From contig NZ_JALPNU010000009.1 in assembly GCF_030851345.1 (NCBI RefSeq), forward strand, positions 106,593 through 170,592: a stretch of 64,000 nucleotides of DNA. Reading direction: 5' to 3'. Positions 51,608 through 61,309 of the stretch are shown here, piece by piece. The DNA comes from Marinifilum sp. D714. Lineage in GTDB: Bacteria > Bacteroidota > Bacteroidia > Bacteroidales > Marinifilaceae. The notes beneath the pieces were generated by a model. The model searched no databases. It was given only the letters and a program-made list of their open reading frames with translations, and had not been told where the DNA came from. Every line of letters starts with the position of its first letter. Within the stretch, counting starts at the first letter, position 1. The translations under genes and the position numbers were made by a program.

Positions 51608-51931
51608 GTAATTGTTGAAAAATAAACTTCAAATAAGTTTGAGAAGTAAGTTCAAAAGGGGAAGTTTGTTATTAAATTACATACCCTATAGATGAAAATA
51701 CAAGAGAATAAGCTTTATAAAGAGAAGTTATTTTCAAGTTTTTCAACTCTCGAATTGAGTCCTGGATGATAACTTCTAGCATCAATCAAAAGAGTAGAAA
51801 GTAAATTCAGAAGGTCAGTGAGTGGCAAGAAAAAAAACATCGGATAAGCTGGTTTTGAGAATTATAACGCAACTTATGGAACTATAAAAATAATTATCAA
51901 TAAAATTAATTAGGCCTACAAAAAAATAAAA

Positions 51932-51965
51932 CCTTAAAAACATGTGAGCTCACATATTTTTAAGG
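51932..51965 (-). terminator. Long-stem terminator of the META-domain gene
   Basis: A 34-bp palindrome with one mismatched pair (CCTTAAAAA ... ATGTGAGCTCACAT ... TTTTTAAGG), followed on the minus strand by TTTTATTTTTTT, 52 bp beyond the stop. The remainder of the 51608-52017 gap holds nothing assignable. Confidence 0.85.
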
Positions 51966-52017
51966 CTTGTATCTTATTTTTTTGAACAACGATCATACCT
52001 GTTCATAACCGTCTATT

Positions 52018-53043
52018 TTAATCTCCTTTCAAAAAAGCCAATACTTCTTTATTTTCCTTATTAAATAAAATCAAGTTCAATCCATCTAATTTGTAATAAG
52101 TAACTTGATTAAGTGCCTTATTAAAAGATTGAGCTGTCTCCATTTTTCGACACATTTTATTTGTTGAAGCAATATTGCCTATTTTTAATTGTTTCGTAGA
52201 GACTTCTTCTATTTCTCCTGTATAGTCATTGCAACCATCATTTCCCATAATTTTCATTTCAGATAAATTAATTTCCAATCTTGGCACCGGAGCCATCCGA
52301 TTGATAGGATTTTGGTTTATTCTTGTAGCTATCCATATGTCATGAAGTCTTGAATTTGGTTTATTGCGTTGTCCTCTTATAAAATCAAGAATTTTATTTC
52401 CACTTTCATCATAAAAAGCGAGTGTTTCACCTTTTATTTGATATGTTGCAATAGAATTTAAGGCTTCTATAAACTCGGGTTCTATGTTTTTGTTAATACA
52501 AGCTCTTTTTGTTCCAGCAACTGCCCCCAAGGATATTTTTGAGCTAGTCAGGAATTGTATTCGACCTCTAAAATTATTACATCCACCATTGGCAGAGACT
52601 AAATTATTGGAAAGATTAATAGTCATTGTTGGAATGGCCACCATTCTGTTTAGAGGAGTATCATGAAGTTTTATTAAAGTCCATTGACCATACAATTCTG
52701 TGCGAATATCTTTTTGTTTATCCAATACCTTTACAAGTTCATACTCTAGCGCAGAAGCATCAGCTGGAACTTTATTTTCTTTTAATTCTGTTTCTTTTAC
52801 TTTTATTTTCTGGAGATAGCCTTCTTCAAACTCGAAATTTTTAATATTGGCATAGAAATTCTCCCAATTAGAATTGTCCAAATTTTCTGTCCTATTTATA
52901 TTTAGACATTGCATTTTCCCTGCACCTGCAGAACATTCAGTTTTAAAGCCACCAACCCAAAATACTTTGTTCACATTTATTGAACAAGATTGTAGCACTA
53001 ATGCAAATAATATTAGTGCTGAAAATAATATTCTTTGATTCAT
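52018..53043 (-). CDS. Lipoprotein with DUF4377 and two META domains
   Basis: 341 residues. Lipoprotein signal ending LALVLQSC (Cys20). The N-terminal domain KVFWVGGFKTECSAGAGKMQCLNINRTENLDNSNWENFYANIKNFEFEEGYLQKIKVKETEL matches DUF4377. Two META (DUF306) domains follow, starting near GQWTLIKLHDTPLNRM and DIWIATRINQNPINRM, each with the NGGCNNFRG or DGCNDYTG loop and TKRACINKN or TNKMCRKME. META proteins are linked to outer-membrane stress and motility in other bacteria; the role here is unknown. Confidence 0.85.
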   Translation of the reverse strand: MNQRILFSALILFALVLQSCSINVNKVFWVGGFKTECSAGAGKMQCLNINRTENLDNSNWENFYANIKNFEFEEGYLQKIKVKETELKENKVPADASALEYELVKVLDKQKDIRTELYGQWTLIKLHDTPLNRMVAIPTMTINLSNNLVSANGGCNNFRGRIQFLTSSKISLGAVAGTKRACINKNIEPEFIEALNSIATYQIKGETLAFYDESGNKILDFIRGQRNKPNSRLHDIWIATRINQNPINRMAPVPRLEINLSEMKIMGNDGCNDYTGEIEEVSTKQLKIGNIASTNKMCRKMETAQSFNKALNQVTYYKLDGLNLILFNKENKEVLAFLKGD

Positions 53044-53317
53044 TTTTTATTGATTTTATTCGATTGAATGATGAAGAAATGTGGAATAGGTTGCGTGTAT
53101 ACATTCTCAAGATTTGTATTATCATGAATTCTGACCAAATGTTGATTATAGTAATACTAAGCATTAATTTTAGTTTCGCTCGTTGTCCATCTTATGGATA
53201 ACGTTTCAAAAATATGGCGTCGTGTCACCCATTTCTCAGATCTTCAGTTTGTAGTTTGATCCTTTAAAATATGCCTCCAATATTTCAAAGAGTCGAAATA
53301 GGGCAGGGCATTTGCAT

Positions 53318-53324
53318 GTTAGGC
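53318..53324. other. GTTAGGC core-site-like motif after the adaptor gene
   Basis: GTTAGGC (GCCTAAC on the minus strand) 12 bp beyond the adaptor gene stop fits the GTTRRRY/RYYYAAC integron core consensus. The 293-bp gap 53044-53336 also holds the dyad GTTATCCAT-AAG-ATGGACAAC (53193-53213). No integrase is near. Confidence 0.3.
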
Positions 53325-53336
53325 GCTACCATTTCT

Positions 53337-54446
53337 TCATTCTATATTAATGTTGTAGGTCCCCTTCATCAATATTTCTTCTTCAATAATTTCTAAAATT
53401 TCAATATAATCATCTGAGGTTTTTCCGGTGTTTATTTTCTTTTTCTCAAACTGATAGTTGGTTTTGCCTTCTGATTTTTTGATTAAAACGTACTGATTAT
53501 CTCCAATAGTATAAACAGCGGCTTGAGAAACTACTAGCACAGAATCGGAGGATACAATAATTTCTCCATTTACCATTTGGTTGATAGCAAAAGCACTTGC
53601 TTCATCAGATATTGAAGCAAAGCAATCAATTGTATTTGAGTTTGGATTTAGCTTACCACCAATTCGTATTATCTTTGCAAGCGATTTAGATGTATTTTTA
53701 TCTATTCCCCAAAATTCCACTTTTTGTCCGATTTTTATTTTCTGGTAATCTTTCTCAAATAAAGTGAGATGCAATTCGGTTTTGGTATTATCTGTGATTT
53801 CAATAATTTCAGTTTCGGTGTTTACATTTTGTCCGCTGACAACGTTTATTTCGCTTATTTGACCTGCAATAGGAGATTTAATGCTATACTCTGAAGCATA
53901 TTTTCCGTTTATAATGTTTGCTGGGTTTAATCCAATATTTTGAAGCTTTGCATTTAAAGCATTGTAATTTGCCAGTTCAACTTTGTAGTTACTTTCGGCA
54001 AGTAGATATTCAGTTTCTGTTTTAATGTTTTCATCAAAAAGTTTTATTGCTTTATCGTAGTTTGATTTTAACTGTTTTATTTTAGCTGATGATGAAGCAA
54101 AAGCCTGCTGTAAATCAATCAATTCGTTTCCTCCAATCTCAAGCAAACTTTCATTTGCATTTACATATTGCCCGTCTCTTATCTGAACCGATATAATTTT
54201 CCCTGGTACAGGTACACTTATTTTAGCAATCCCATTTATTTTTGGAACAATCTTGCCTGAAAAAGCCACCTGCTCACTTATTTCAGCTTTTTCTAATTTG
54301 CCTAATACCATGTTTTCTTCCTGAAACTGAGCTTTAGAAATTTCAACAAGGTTTTCATCAGCTTGCTTTTCGTTTTTAACTTCATGTTTACATGAAACTA
54401 CTGCTAAAAGGAAGAGTACATTTAAAATGATGTATAAATTTTTCAT
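53337..54446 (-). CDS. RND efflux periplasmic adaptor (CusB/CzcB-like)
   Basis: 369 residues, lipoprotein signal ending VVSCKHE (Cys19). Membrane-fusion-protein layout: beta-barrel/lipoyl half (IVPKINGIAKISVPVPGKIISVQIRDGQYVNANESLLEIGG), alpha hairpin (about 110-165), the second lipoyl half (YSIKSPIAGQISEINVVSGQNVNTETEIIEITD), then a barrel domain and membrane-proximal end. Bridges the CusA-type pump to the outer-membrane channel. It starts 7 bp after the pump-channel fusion gene. No His/Met-rich metal-binding N-terminus is evident. Confidence 0.9.
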   Translation of the reverse strand: MKNLYIILNVLFLLAVVSCKHEVKNEKQADENLVEISKAQFQEENMVLGKLEKAEISEQVAFSGKIVPKINGIAKISVPVPGKIISVQIRDGQYVNANESLLEIGGNELIDLQQAFASSSAKIKQLKSNYDKAIKLFDENIKTETEYLLAESNYKVELANYNALNAKLQNIGLNPANIINGKYASEYSIKSPIAGQISEINVVSGQNVNTETEIIEITDNTKTELHLTLFEKDYQKIKIGQKVEFWGIDKNTSKSLAKIIRIGGKLNPNSNTIDCFASISDEASAFAINQMVNGEIIVSSDSVLVVSQAAVYTIGDNQYVLIKKSEGKTNYQFEKKKINTGKTSDDYIEILEIIEEEILMKGTYNINIE

Positions 54447-54453
54447 GCTACTA

Positions 54454-57400
54454 TCAATTTGTAAAATACTTTAATTCTAAATAATTTTTATTGTAATTGA
54501 ACAAGACATCGCAATAGTCCGATTCAATTTTTAATGCTGATTCTAAACTACTTGCAAAATGGAAAAAATCAATTTCTCTTAATTCATAAGCTTTTAAAGC
54601 AGTGCGTTTTATCTCAGAGGCAAGGGGTAATTCGTTTTTTTCGTATCGTTCAATCAGATTTTTACTTTGAACTAATAAAGCATGTAATTCATAAAACTTA
54701 GCTTTTACTTGTTTAGTAATACTGATTTTTTTATTCTGTTCAGCTTCAAGGTTTATTTTTGCCGACTGCAACATGCTTTTTTGACTTCCATAAAACACAG
54801 GTATTGCAATTCCTACTTCAAACCCGTGGTAAGTCTTTGCCTGATCGTAAGAGTTCGACCCCAGAAAATAATTGAATTTAAGATTAGGTAATAATTTGTT
54901 TTTTTCAACCTTAACAAGCGAAGTTGCTTTTTCTGTTTGCAAGTTATAATAGTTGAAAATCTCAAGAGAATCTGCATTGAATGTACCGTATGGGTGCAGC
55001 TCACAGCATTTTGGCAAGCTAAATTCATTGGGTGAATTCACAAGGGTTTTCAGTTTCTGAAAAGTAATATCAAGTTGATTCTGAAACTTTTCAAGCAAAA
55101 CACCAATTTCATTCTGCTTCGATTTCATATTCAGGTATTCTAAATTGCTAACATCTTTCAGGTCAAGTCTTTTTTTGTATTGTAGCAATAACTTGTTGTA
55201 AATACTGTCAAGTTCACTATAAATATCAATTTTCTTTGAGATTAATGCATATTCAAAGTATCCCACAGACAGCACTTTTAGCAGTTTATTTTTTTCGAGA
55301 ATGTATTGCGATTCGGCGATTAACTGTTCGGTTCGTTTTACTTTTTTTTCAGCAGAATAGAGTGTAGGGAATGCCAATTCTTGCTCAATACTCCATACTT
55401 TAAGAGGATGACCGTTTTCGGCAATGTTATTTTCGTCAGTTCCATAACTTATATACGTTTTGGGAATTGTATAAGCAGATCTTGTGAGCACTTTTGCTTG
55501 TTTTACATGCAGAGCATAGGCTTTAATTTGCTCATTGTTTTCTAAGGCAATTTGCGATAATTGCTCAAGGTTCATTACCTCCGGTGTTTGTCCAATTCCG
55601 GTAATAGAGGGTACAAATAGTAAAAATGTGATAATTGGTAAAGTTTTCGATCTTATAAATCGCAATGGAAAAAATTTAACGCCTGTAACATTATAAAATA
55701 TCTCAAATAGTAATGGCAATGCAATAAGAGTAAGCATGGTGGATGTTACCAAACCACCAATTACCACAGTAGCCAATGGGCGTTGCACTTCGGCACCTGC
55801 ACCTGTTGACACTGCCATTGGCAGAAAACCCATGGCTGCGGCACCAGCTGTTAACAATACTGGGCGCAACCTGTTTTTTGTTCCTGAAATAATAAGTTCA
55901 CGCATCGTTTTTACGCCTTCTTTTTGTAATTCTTTAAAATGTTCGATTAATACAATTCCGTTTAACACAGCAATACCAAATAAAGCGATAAAACCAACCC
56001 CAGCCGATACGCTAAAGGGCATTCCACGAATCCATAACAACACCACGCCACCAACTGTTGCAAGCGGAATAGCAGTAAATATCATAATGGCATCTTTTAA
56101 GGATTGAAATGCAAAATGAAGGAAAATAAATATTAATAACAGGGCTACAGGAACAGCAATTACCAGTCGTCTAGAAGCATTTTTAAGATTCTCGAACTGA
56201 CCTCCATATTCGATATAATTGCCAGGGATTAATTTTAGATTTGCGTTAATTTTTTGCTGAATTTCTTCGACTACAGATTGTAAATCGCGATTTCTTACAT
56301 TCACACTCACAACAACCCTGCGCTGCGTATTGTCACGCGATATTTTGGCGGGTCCTTTGGTGTATTCTATTTCGGCAAATTCCGAAAGAGGGATTTGAAT
56401 ACCTAATGGAGTTTCTACCATTAGGTTACGAATGTCACTTATGTTCTTTCTGTTTTTATTTTGCAGGCGTACAACCAAGTCAAATCGTCTTTCGCCTTCG
56501 AAAATAACGCCTGCCGTTTTACCTCCAAAAGCTGCCGACAGGTATGTGTTTAGGGTATTGACATCCATATTGTACCGGGCAAGTTTTTGCCGGTTATAAG
56601 CAACTTTTATTTGCGGAAGTCCAGTTGTTTTTTCCAGGATTACATCACTGGCACCAGGAATATCGTCAACAATGCTTTTAATCTCATTTGCTTTTTGATT
56701 GATATATTCAAGGTTTTCGCCATAAAGTTTAATGGCAATATCAGCACGCACACCGGTAATCAGTTCATTAAAACGCATCTCAATGGGTTGTGTGAATTCA
56801 TATTCAATACCTGGAATAATTTCCAAGGCCTCTTTAAATTCCCCGGCAAGTTGTTCCTTCGAGCTTGCTTTTTTCCATTGTTTCTTGGGTTTAAGTTTTA
56901 TAATCATATCAATTTCTTCCATCGACATAGGGTCGGTGGGAACTTCGGCAGCCCCAATTCGGCAAACAATCTGTTCAACTTCATCCGGAAATTGATCAAT
57001 CAGGATGTTTTCCATCCTTGTAGTCATATTTATGGTTTCAGAGAGTGATGTCCCGGTTTTTAAAGCTGGTTGTATCACAAAATCACCTTCGTCCAGAGTA
57101 GGAACAAACTCTCCACCAATTTTTGTAAACAGAACCCCTGTAATTATTAAAGAAATCAATGCTAGCCCAAGTACAATCCGTTTATGTCCGCACGACCATT
57201 TAATGGTTGGATAATAGAGCTCGTAAATTTTATCTAATAACCATTTCGACAAATTATTTTTAGTCATGTCCTTGGGCTTTAGGAATAATGAACAAGCCAC
57301 AGGCAGCCATGTTAAACCCATAATCATGGCGCCGATAATGGCAAATGAGAATGCCAAAGCCATAGGTTGAAACATTTTTCCTTCAACCCCTTGTAAGGAT

Positions 57401-58803
57401 AAAATTGGAATGAAAACAATAAGGATAATGATTTGACCGAAAATTGCTGATTTCATCATTTTGGATGCACCTGTTATCGAAATTTCATCTACCATATGCT
57501 TTCGTTTATCATCGGGAGCGGATCTCAATTCTTTGCTCATCAGGCTCATCCGTAATACTATAAATTCGACAATAATTACAGCTCCGTCGATGATAATTCC
57601 AAAATCCAATGCGCCAAGACTCATCAGATTGGCATCGATGCCAAAAATGTACATCATTGAAATGGTGAAAAACAATGCCAATGGAATCATCGAGGAAATT
57701 ACCAATGCAGAGCGAATATTTCCTAACAGGAGAAGTACGGTGAGAAATACGATAACTGCACCCAAAACAAGATTTTCAACAACCGTTTCTGATGTTTTTG
57801 CGATTAATTCGCCGCGTTCGAGTATTGGGTTTATAAAAATGCCTTCTGGCAGGTTATTCTGAATTTCATTAACTCGTTCTTTTACTGCCTTTATTACTTC
57901 TTTAGAGTTGGCATCTTTAAGCATCATTACCTGACCAAGAATTGTTTCGCCTTTTCCGTTGGCTGTTATTGCTCCAAAACGGTTGGCATGACCAAATTGA
58001 ACCGCAGCAACATCGCGGATGTAAACAGGAACGCCATCATTGATTTTTATTACAATGTTTTGGATATCTTCTATACTTTTGGCCAATCCATCGCCCCTGA
58101 TAAAATAGCTTTGCTTGTTTTTTTCAATATAGGCTCCGCCACTAATATTGTTATTATTCTCCAAAGCGTTATAAACTTCCACTAAGTTTACATTCGTACT
58201 TTTTAACCATGCTGGGTTAATCGAAATTTCGTATTGCTTAAGATATCCGCCCCAACTATTGACTTCCACTACGCCATTGATTCCAGATAACCTGCGTTTT
58301 ACAATCCAATCTTGAATAGTTCGAAGTTCCATAGGACTGTAATTGTCTTCATATCCTGGTTTTACATCTAAAATATATTGGTATATTTCTCCAAGTCCTG
58401 TTGAAATTGGTCCCATTTCGGGTGTGCCATAGTTTTCGGGTATTTGCCCAGCGGCACTTTTAATTTTTTCGGCAATTAATTGCCTGGGTAGGTAAGTGCC
58501 CATACTTTCATCAAAAACCACGGTTACCATTGAAATCCCGAATTTCGAGATAGAACGTATTTCCAATACGCCAGGAAGGTTTGCCATTTCCATTTCGACC
58601 GGAGCGGTTATAAATTGTTCAATTTCCTGTGTGGATAGGTTACCCGAAGTGGTGATAACCTGAACCTGGTTATTTGTAACATCCGGGACAGAACCAACGG
58701 AGATATGATAAATTGAAAATAAGCCAAACCCCGTCAGTGTTAATGTAAACAATATTACAATTAACTTATTTCTGATACTAAAATTGATAATTTTTTCGAG
58801 CAT
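54454..58803 (-). CDS. CusA/CzcA-type heavy-metal RND pump fused to a TolC-like outer-membrane factor
   Basis: 1449 residues. Residues 1 to about 1040 form a complete heavy-metal RND transporter: IINFSIRNKLIVILF start, GSVPDVTNNQVQVIT, the HME signature SLGALDFGIIIDGAVIIVEF, and PVALLLIFIFLHFAFQSLKDA. After the last pump helix and a signal-like segment (TLPIITFLLFVPSITGIGQ), residues about 1070-1449 form an outer-membrane factor (TPEVMNLEQLSQIALENNEQIKAYALHVKQAK, two coiled repeats, ISITKQVKAKFYELHAL). Exports Cu, Ag, Zn or Co type ions; the metal is not decidable. The fusion encodes pump and channel in one protein. Confidence 0.92.
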   Translation of the reverse strand: MLEKIINFSIRNKLIVILFTLTLTGFGLFSIYHISVGSVPDVTNNQVQVITTSGNLSTQEIEQFITAPVEMEMANLPGVLEIRSISKFGISMVTVVFDESMGTYLPRQLIAEKIKSAAGQIPENYGTPEMGPISTGLGEIYQYILDVKPGYEDNYSPMELRTIQDWIVKRRLSGINGVVEVNSWGGYLKQYEISINPAWLKSTNVNLVEVYNALENNNNISGGAYIEKNKQSYFIRGDGLAKSIEDIQNIVIKINDGVPVYIRDVAAVQFGHANRFGAITANGKGETILGQVMMLKDANSKEVIKAVKERVNEIQNNLPEGIFINPILERGELIAKTSETVVENLVLGAVIVFLTVLLLLGNIRSALVISSMIPLALFFTISMMYIFGIDANLMSLGALDFGIIIDGAVIIVEFIVLRMSLMSKELRSAPDDKRKHMVDEISITGASKMMKSAIFGQIIILIVFIPILSLQGVEGKMFQPMALAFSFAIIGAMIMGLTWLPVACSLFLKPKDMTKNNLSKWLLDKIYELYYPTIKWSCGHKRIVLGLALISLIITGVLFTKIGGEFVPTLDEGDFVIQPALKTGTSLSETINMTTRMENILIDQFPDEVEQIVCRIGAAEVPTDPMSMEEIDMIIKLKPKKQWKKASSKEQLAGEFKEALEIIPGIEYEFTQPIEMRFNELITGVRADIAIKLYGENLEYINQKANEIKSIVDDIPGASDVILEKTTGLPQIKVAYNRQKLARYNMDVNTLNTYLSAAFGGKTAGVIFEGERRFDLVVRLQNKNRKNISDIRNLMVETPLGIQIPLSEFAEIEYTKGPAKISRDNTQRRVVVSVNVRNRDLQSVVEEIQQKINANLKLIPGNYIEYGGQFENLKNASRRLVIAVPVALLLIFIFLHFAFQSLKDAIMIFTAIPLATVGGVVLLWIRGMPFSVSAGVGFIALFGIAVLNGIVLIEHFKELQKEGVKTMRELIISGTKNRLRPVLLTAGAAAMGFLPMAVSTGAGAEVQRPLATVVIGGLVTSTMLTLIALPLLFEIFYNVTGVKFFPLRFIRSKTLPIITFLLFVPSITGIGQTPEVMNLEQLSQIALENNEQIKAYALHVKQAKVLTRSAYTIPKTYISYGTDENNIAENGHPLKVWSIEQELAFPTLYSAEKKVKRTEQLIAESQYILEKNKLLKVLSVGYFEYALISKKIDIYSELDSIYNKLLLQYKKRLDLKDVSNLEYLNMKSKQNEIGVLLEKFQNQLDITFQKLKTLVNSPNEFSLPKCCELHPYGTFNADSLEIFNYYNLQTEKATSLVKVEKNKLLPNLKFNYFLGSNSYDQAKTYHGFEVGIAIPVFYGSQKSMLQSAKINLEAEQNKKISITKQVKAKFYELHALLVQSKNLIERYEKNELPLASEIKRTALKAYELREIDFFHFASSLESALKIESDYCDVLFNYNKNYLELKYFTN

Positions 58804-58873
58804 CTCTAAAATAAATTTTTATAATGAAATGTATCAATCCGATAATCAATATCTTGTCTTGCTTTTTTGCTCC

Positions 58874-58887
58874 TAGCAATCTTGCTA
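58874..58887. promoter_or_regulatory. Short dyad upstream of the metal efflux operon
   Basis: TAGCAA-TC-TTGCTA, a perfect 6-bp dyad 71-84 bp upstream of the pump start codon. Candidate operator for a metal-responsive regulator encoded elsewhere; no regulator gene is adjacent. The rest of the 58804-59093 gap has cassette-like words at 59021-59097. Confidence 0.35.
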
Positions 58888-59020
58888 TGTTTTGAGGACG
58901 CTTTATAACTGCCGCCTTATCAACTTGCACTAAAGTAAGTAGGTTAAATTTACATATTATTTTATTGTTTTGACTATTTTTTATTAAAATAAAGATAAAA
59001 TGATATGGGAGAGGAGGTGC

Positions 59021-59097
59021 GTTAGGTTTGCTAACGGAATATTATATGTGCAGTGACGGGTTGAGAAGGTAGTTTCATGGTAAACGGTATATGTTAA
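59021..59097. other. Cassette-border-like sequence after the 59094-59720 gene
   Basis: Contains GTTAG-GTTTG-CTAAC (59021-59035) and ends in GTTAA over the gene's stop codon; the interior has facing CGGGTT and AAACGG words. Read on the minus strand it runs TAAC ... GTTAGC, like an imperfect recombination-site hairpin. Assignment is tentative. Confidence 0.25.
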
Positions 59098-59720
59098 TTT
59101 TTCTGTCTTAACCGTTTTTTGTTTCTTTTGGAGTCAGTTTTTTTATCAACTATTACAATCATGTCAATAACCAATTTATCAGGTATTGATTCAGGAGTTA
59201 TTTCTCCGTAATCAATCTGCACATGCTCTTCTCCCGAAAGTGAATTTGTATGCAAGCGCAAACCATAATTCGTATTTTCAGGATATACATATAACACATT
59301 ATCAAAAAAATAATTGACTTTAAGCTTTTTGTATTTTTCTTTTACATCTTTTAAGGTACAGCCAATTCTTAAACCCTTATTCGATGTATATGATTCGCAA
59401 TAAAGCTCGATGCAATTAATTGTATTTAATGTTTCTGATCGTGTAAACTTAAATACGACCTTGTTGTTTTGGTCTTTTGCAATATAAATCTGCTCGTATT
59501 TGCCATTGTTAAAGAGCCCAACAGGGATACTATCAACTTCTATAACAAAATAGTTCTGTAAGCTGGTAATTGTAGTTTCTAAATCATCACCTAACCGTAC
59601 AAATCCGACTCCTTTTTTCGAAAATGTTTTCTTCCAGGAGCTATTATTCTGCTGGCCAAAAGCACAATAGGATATAATGCTGAAAATTAAAGGAACAAGT
59701 ACTTTATAAAAATGTTTCAT
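59094..59720 (-). CDS. Secreted protein of unknown function
   Basis: 208 residues. Signal peptide MKHFYKVLVPLIFSIISYCAFGQ. The mature part is predicted beta-rich (VGFVRLGDDLETTITSLQNYFVIEVDSIPVGLF, QIYIAKDQNNKVVFKFTRS) and ends in a basic tail (KKTDSKRNKKRLRQKN). I do not recognise the family. Flanked by GTTRRRY-like motifs at 59021-59027 and 59775-59781, so it may be a gene cassette. Confidence 0.6.
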   Translation of the reverse strand: MKHFYKVLVPLIFSIISYCAFGQQNNSSWKKTFSKKGVGFVRLGDDLETTITSLQNYFVIEVDSIPVGLFNNGKYEQIYIAKDQNNKVVFKFTRSETLNTINCIELYCESYTSNKGLRIGCTLKDVKEKYKKLKVNYFFDNVLYVYPENTNYGLRLHTNSLSGEEHVQIDYGEITPESIPDKLVIDMIVIVDKKTDSKRNKKRLRQKN

Positions 59721-59774
59721 GAAGTTTTCGTGTTGATTGATGCAATTGATGAATTAATTCCAGCTTATTTTCCT

Positions 59775-59815
59775 GTCTAACCGTCATGCCGTTTGGCACG
59801 CCTTAATATTAATCA
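59775..59815. other. Cassette-border-like motif upstream of the 59094-59720 gene
   Basis: GTCTAAC (59775-59781; GTTAGAC on the minus strand, the cassette-junction consensus GTTRRRY), followed by a small stem TGCC-GTTT-GGCA. It lies 54 bp before the gene start. Confidence 0.25.
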
Positions 59816-59827
59816 CTTTGCCTGTTA

Positions 59828-59988
59828 TTAATTATTCGCACTACTGGTTGATGTACTTCTATTATCAAGATTCAGAGCAAAAACTTCACCTGGCAATCCT
59901 TCAAAATATTTAAACTCTTTAAAGTTAAATCCATTATTCAAATCAATAAATTTTAAATCCCCAATGTTTCCAAATGTTTTACTCTATG
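59828..59988 (-). pseudogene. Possible 3' fragment of a disrupted gene
   Basis: An open frame of about 53 codons without a start, reading ...FIDLNNGFNFKEFKY... and ending at a stop at 59828. Its 5' part overlaps the 3' end of the DUF1801 gene in another frame. The composition is protein-like, suggesting a relic cut when neighbouring DNA was inserted, but an open frame of this size may occur by chance. Confidence 0.25.
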
Positions 59989-60372
59989 GTATAGAAGAGA
60001 TGCTCTTATACAATCTTTTAACTCATCTACCGGAATCTGCTGATTTAATTGAAAGACAATGGCTCGTTTTCCCTCATATTGGAATGTATGATCAAATACC
60101 AACCTAAATGTATCAACTAATCTACTGGTGCATTGAAAGTACATCTCATATTGGTTCGGAGCTCTTTCTTTCCAATCTATTCTTAGGGTGCTACCTTCTT
60201 TTGTTACAAAACTTGGTTCTCCCCATTTTAATGTTTCTTCTAGTATAGAAATTCCTGCTGTTGCCTTAGCAGTTTCAATGACTAATTCTCGAAGTGCTTG
60301 CATTTTATCCCGAACAAATTCAGGATAATTCGTAAATACAGTATCAACATCCGGACTTGTTTTGACCTTCAT
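59953..60372 (-). CDS. DUF1801 domain protein
   Basis: 139 residues from the ATG at 60372 (MKVKTSPDVDTVFTNYP); the 16 extra upstream residues are rejected. DUF1801 wording: MQALRELVIETAKATAGISILEETLKWGEPSF and FHTFQYEGKRAIVFQLNQQIPVDELKDCIRASLLYHRVKHL-like end. Small cytosolic alpha/beta protein (YdhG/YdeI-like); biochemical role unknown. Such genes are frequent in mobile cassettes, as are its neighbours. Confidence 0.82.
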   Translation of the reverse strand: MKVKTSPDVDTVFTNYPEFVRDKMQALRELVIETAKATAGISILEETLKWGEPSFVTKEGSTLRIDWKERAPNQYEMYFQCTSRLVDTFRLVFDHTFQYEGKRAIVFQLNQQIPVDELKDCIRASLLYHRVKHLETLGI

Positions 60373-60567
60373 TTTTTCCCTAATTATCATTAACACAACA
60401 TAAAAAATCCAATTCTGCATCGGGTGAATTTCCGGCTTTGTCTCCTAAAATTTCAAAATATACCTGGCATTTTCATACATGGATTGTATTAGCCTAGCAG
60501 AGTCTATTTTAACATTCTCAAAATAATGATTTTATATATCCATAATAATCAATGCACTATTTGATTT

Positions 60568-61032
60568 CTATAATAAATCTTTGAATTTTGATTCATGATC
60601 AACCCGCTCTCCATCATCCGTAGTGTGTTCCCCTAATGAATCCATTGTCGATTGTATACACATGTACACCATCTCTTTGTCAGAAGTATTACATAGGCTT
60701 CTAACACCTTTAGGAGCAACTCTGATAATGCTTCCTTCCTGAATAGGAAAACAATCATCATCTACTTGATAATAACCAGATCCTTTGATTATAATATAAG
60801 TTTCTTCACCTTTATAATGAATGTGGAAATATCCTAATTCTTGCTTCGGAGGTATTGTTGTAAAAGAAATTTCAGTTCCTGTTGCATTTGTTAATTCCTT
60901 TAGAAATAATTTACCTTTAATTTCTTTATTCAGTTTAGGATGAATGATTGAATAGGATTTTACATCTTCTAAACTGCCAATGTTTATTGCAGTGTAATTT
61001 TTGCTTTCTGCGATTTTCTCTGTTTTTTTCAT
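60568..61032 (-). CDS. Cupin-domain protein
   Basis: 154 residues from the ATG at 61032 (a GTG at 61059 is possible). Single cupin barrel: motif 1 PKQELGYFHIHYKGEETYIIIKGSGYYQVDD has two His and Glu as metal ligands, motif 2 PIQEGSIIRVAPKGVRSLCNTSDKEMVYMCIQ has the conserved Pro-x-Gly-type turn, but the usual motif-2 His is replaced (VRSLCN). It may bind a small ligand and not act as an enzyme. Function unknown. Confidence 0.82.
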   Translation of the reverse strand: MKKTEKIAESKNYTAINIGSLEDVKSYSIIHPKLNKEIKGKLFLKELTNATGTEISFTTIPPKQELGYFHIHYKGEETYIIIKGSGYYQVDDDCFPIQEGSIIRVAPKGVRSLCNTSDKEMVYMCIQSTMDSLGEHTTDDGERVDHESKFKDLL

Positions 61033-61302
61033 ATTCTCATTTTTTTTTAAAGCTTTCACTTGTCACAGGAGTCTGAAGTATCTATTATATAGTTTATGCG
61101 TTCTTTTCTTAATTGGATCTTCGCATTACACAAAATGGTTGATTAAAAATTGCGAGTACTGTTAAGTTACCGTCTGCTCAAAGCCGCATGTCTTATTATT
61201 TTGTTGACAGTATCAAGCTGGATATTATCTCCTATAAACTTTAACATTCTTTCAATAACGAAGCATTCTTTTGGCATGAATACTCAACAGGAACATATTG
61301 CT

Positions 61303-61309
61303 GTTAGGC
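61303..61309. other. GTTAGGC core-site-like motif overlapping a stop codon
   Basis: GTTAGGC; on the minus strand GCCTAAC contains the TAA stop of the DUF1330 gene, as in integron gene cassettes where the stop lies within the attC core. No complete attC hairpin could be traced downstream. Confidence 0.3.

Noticed and set aside
56587..57048. 153-codon plus-strand ORF inside the RND pump gene
   Set aside because: Antisense shadow of an unambiguous 1449-codon gene with strong motifs.
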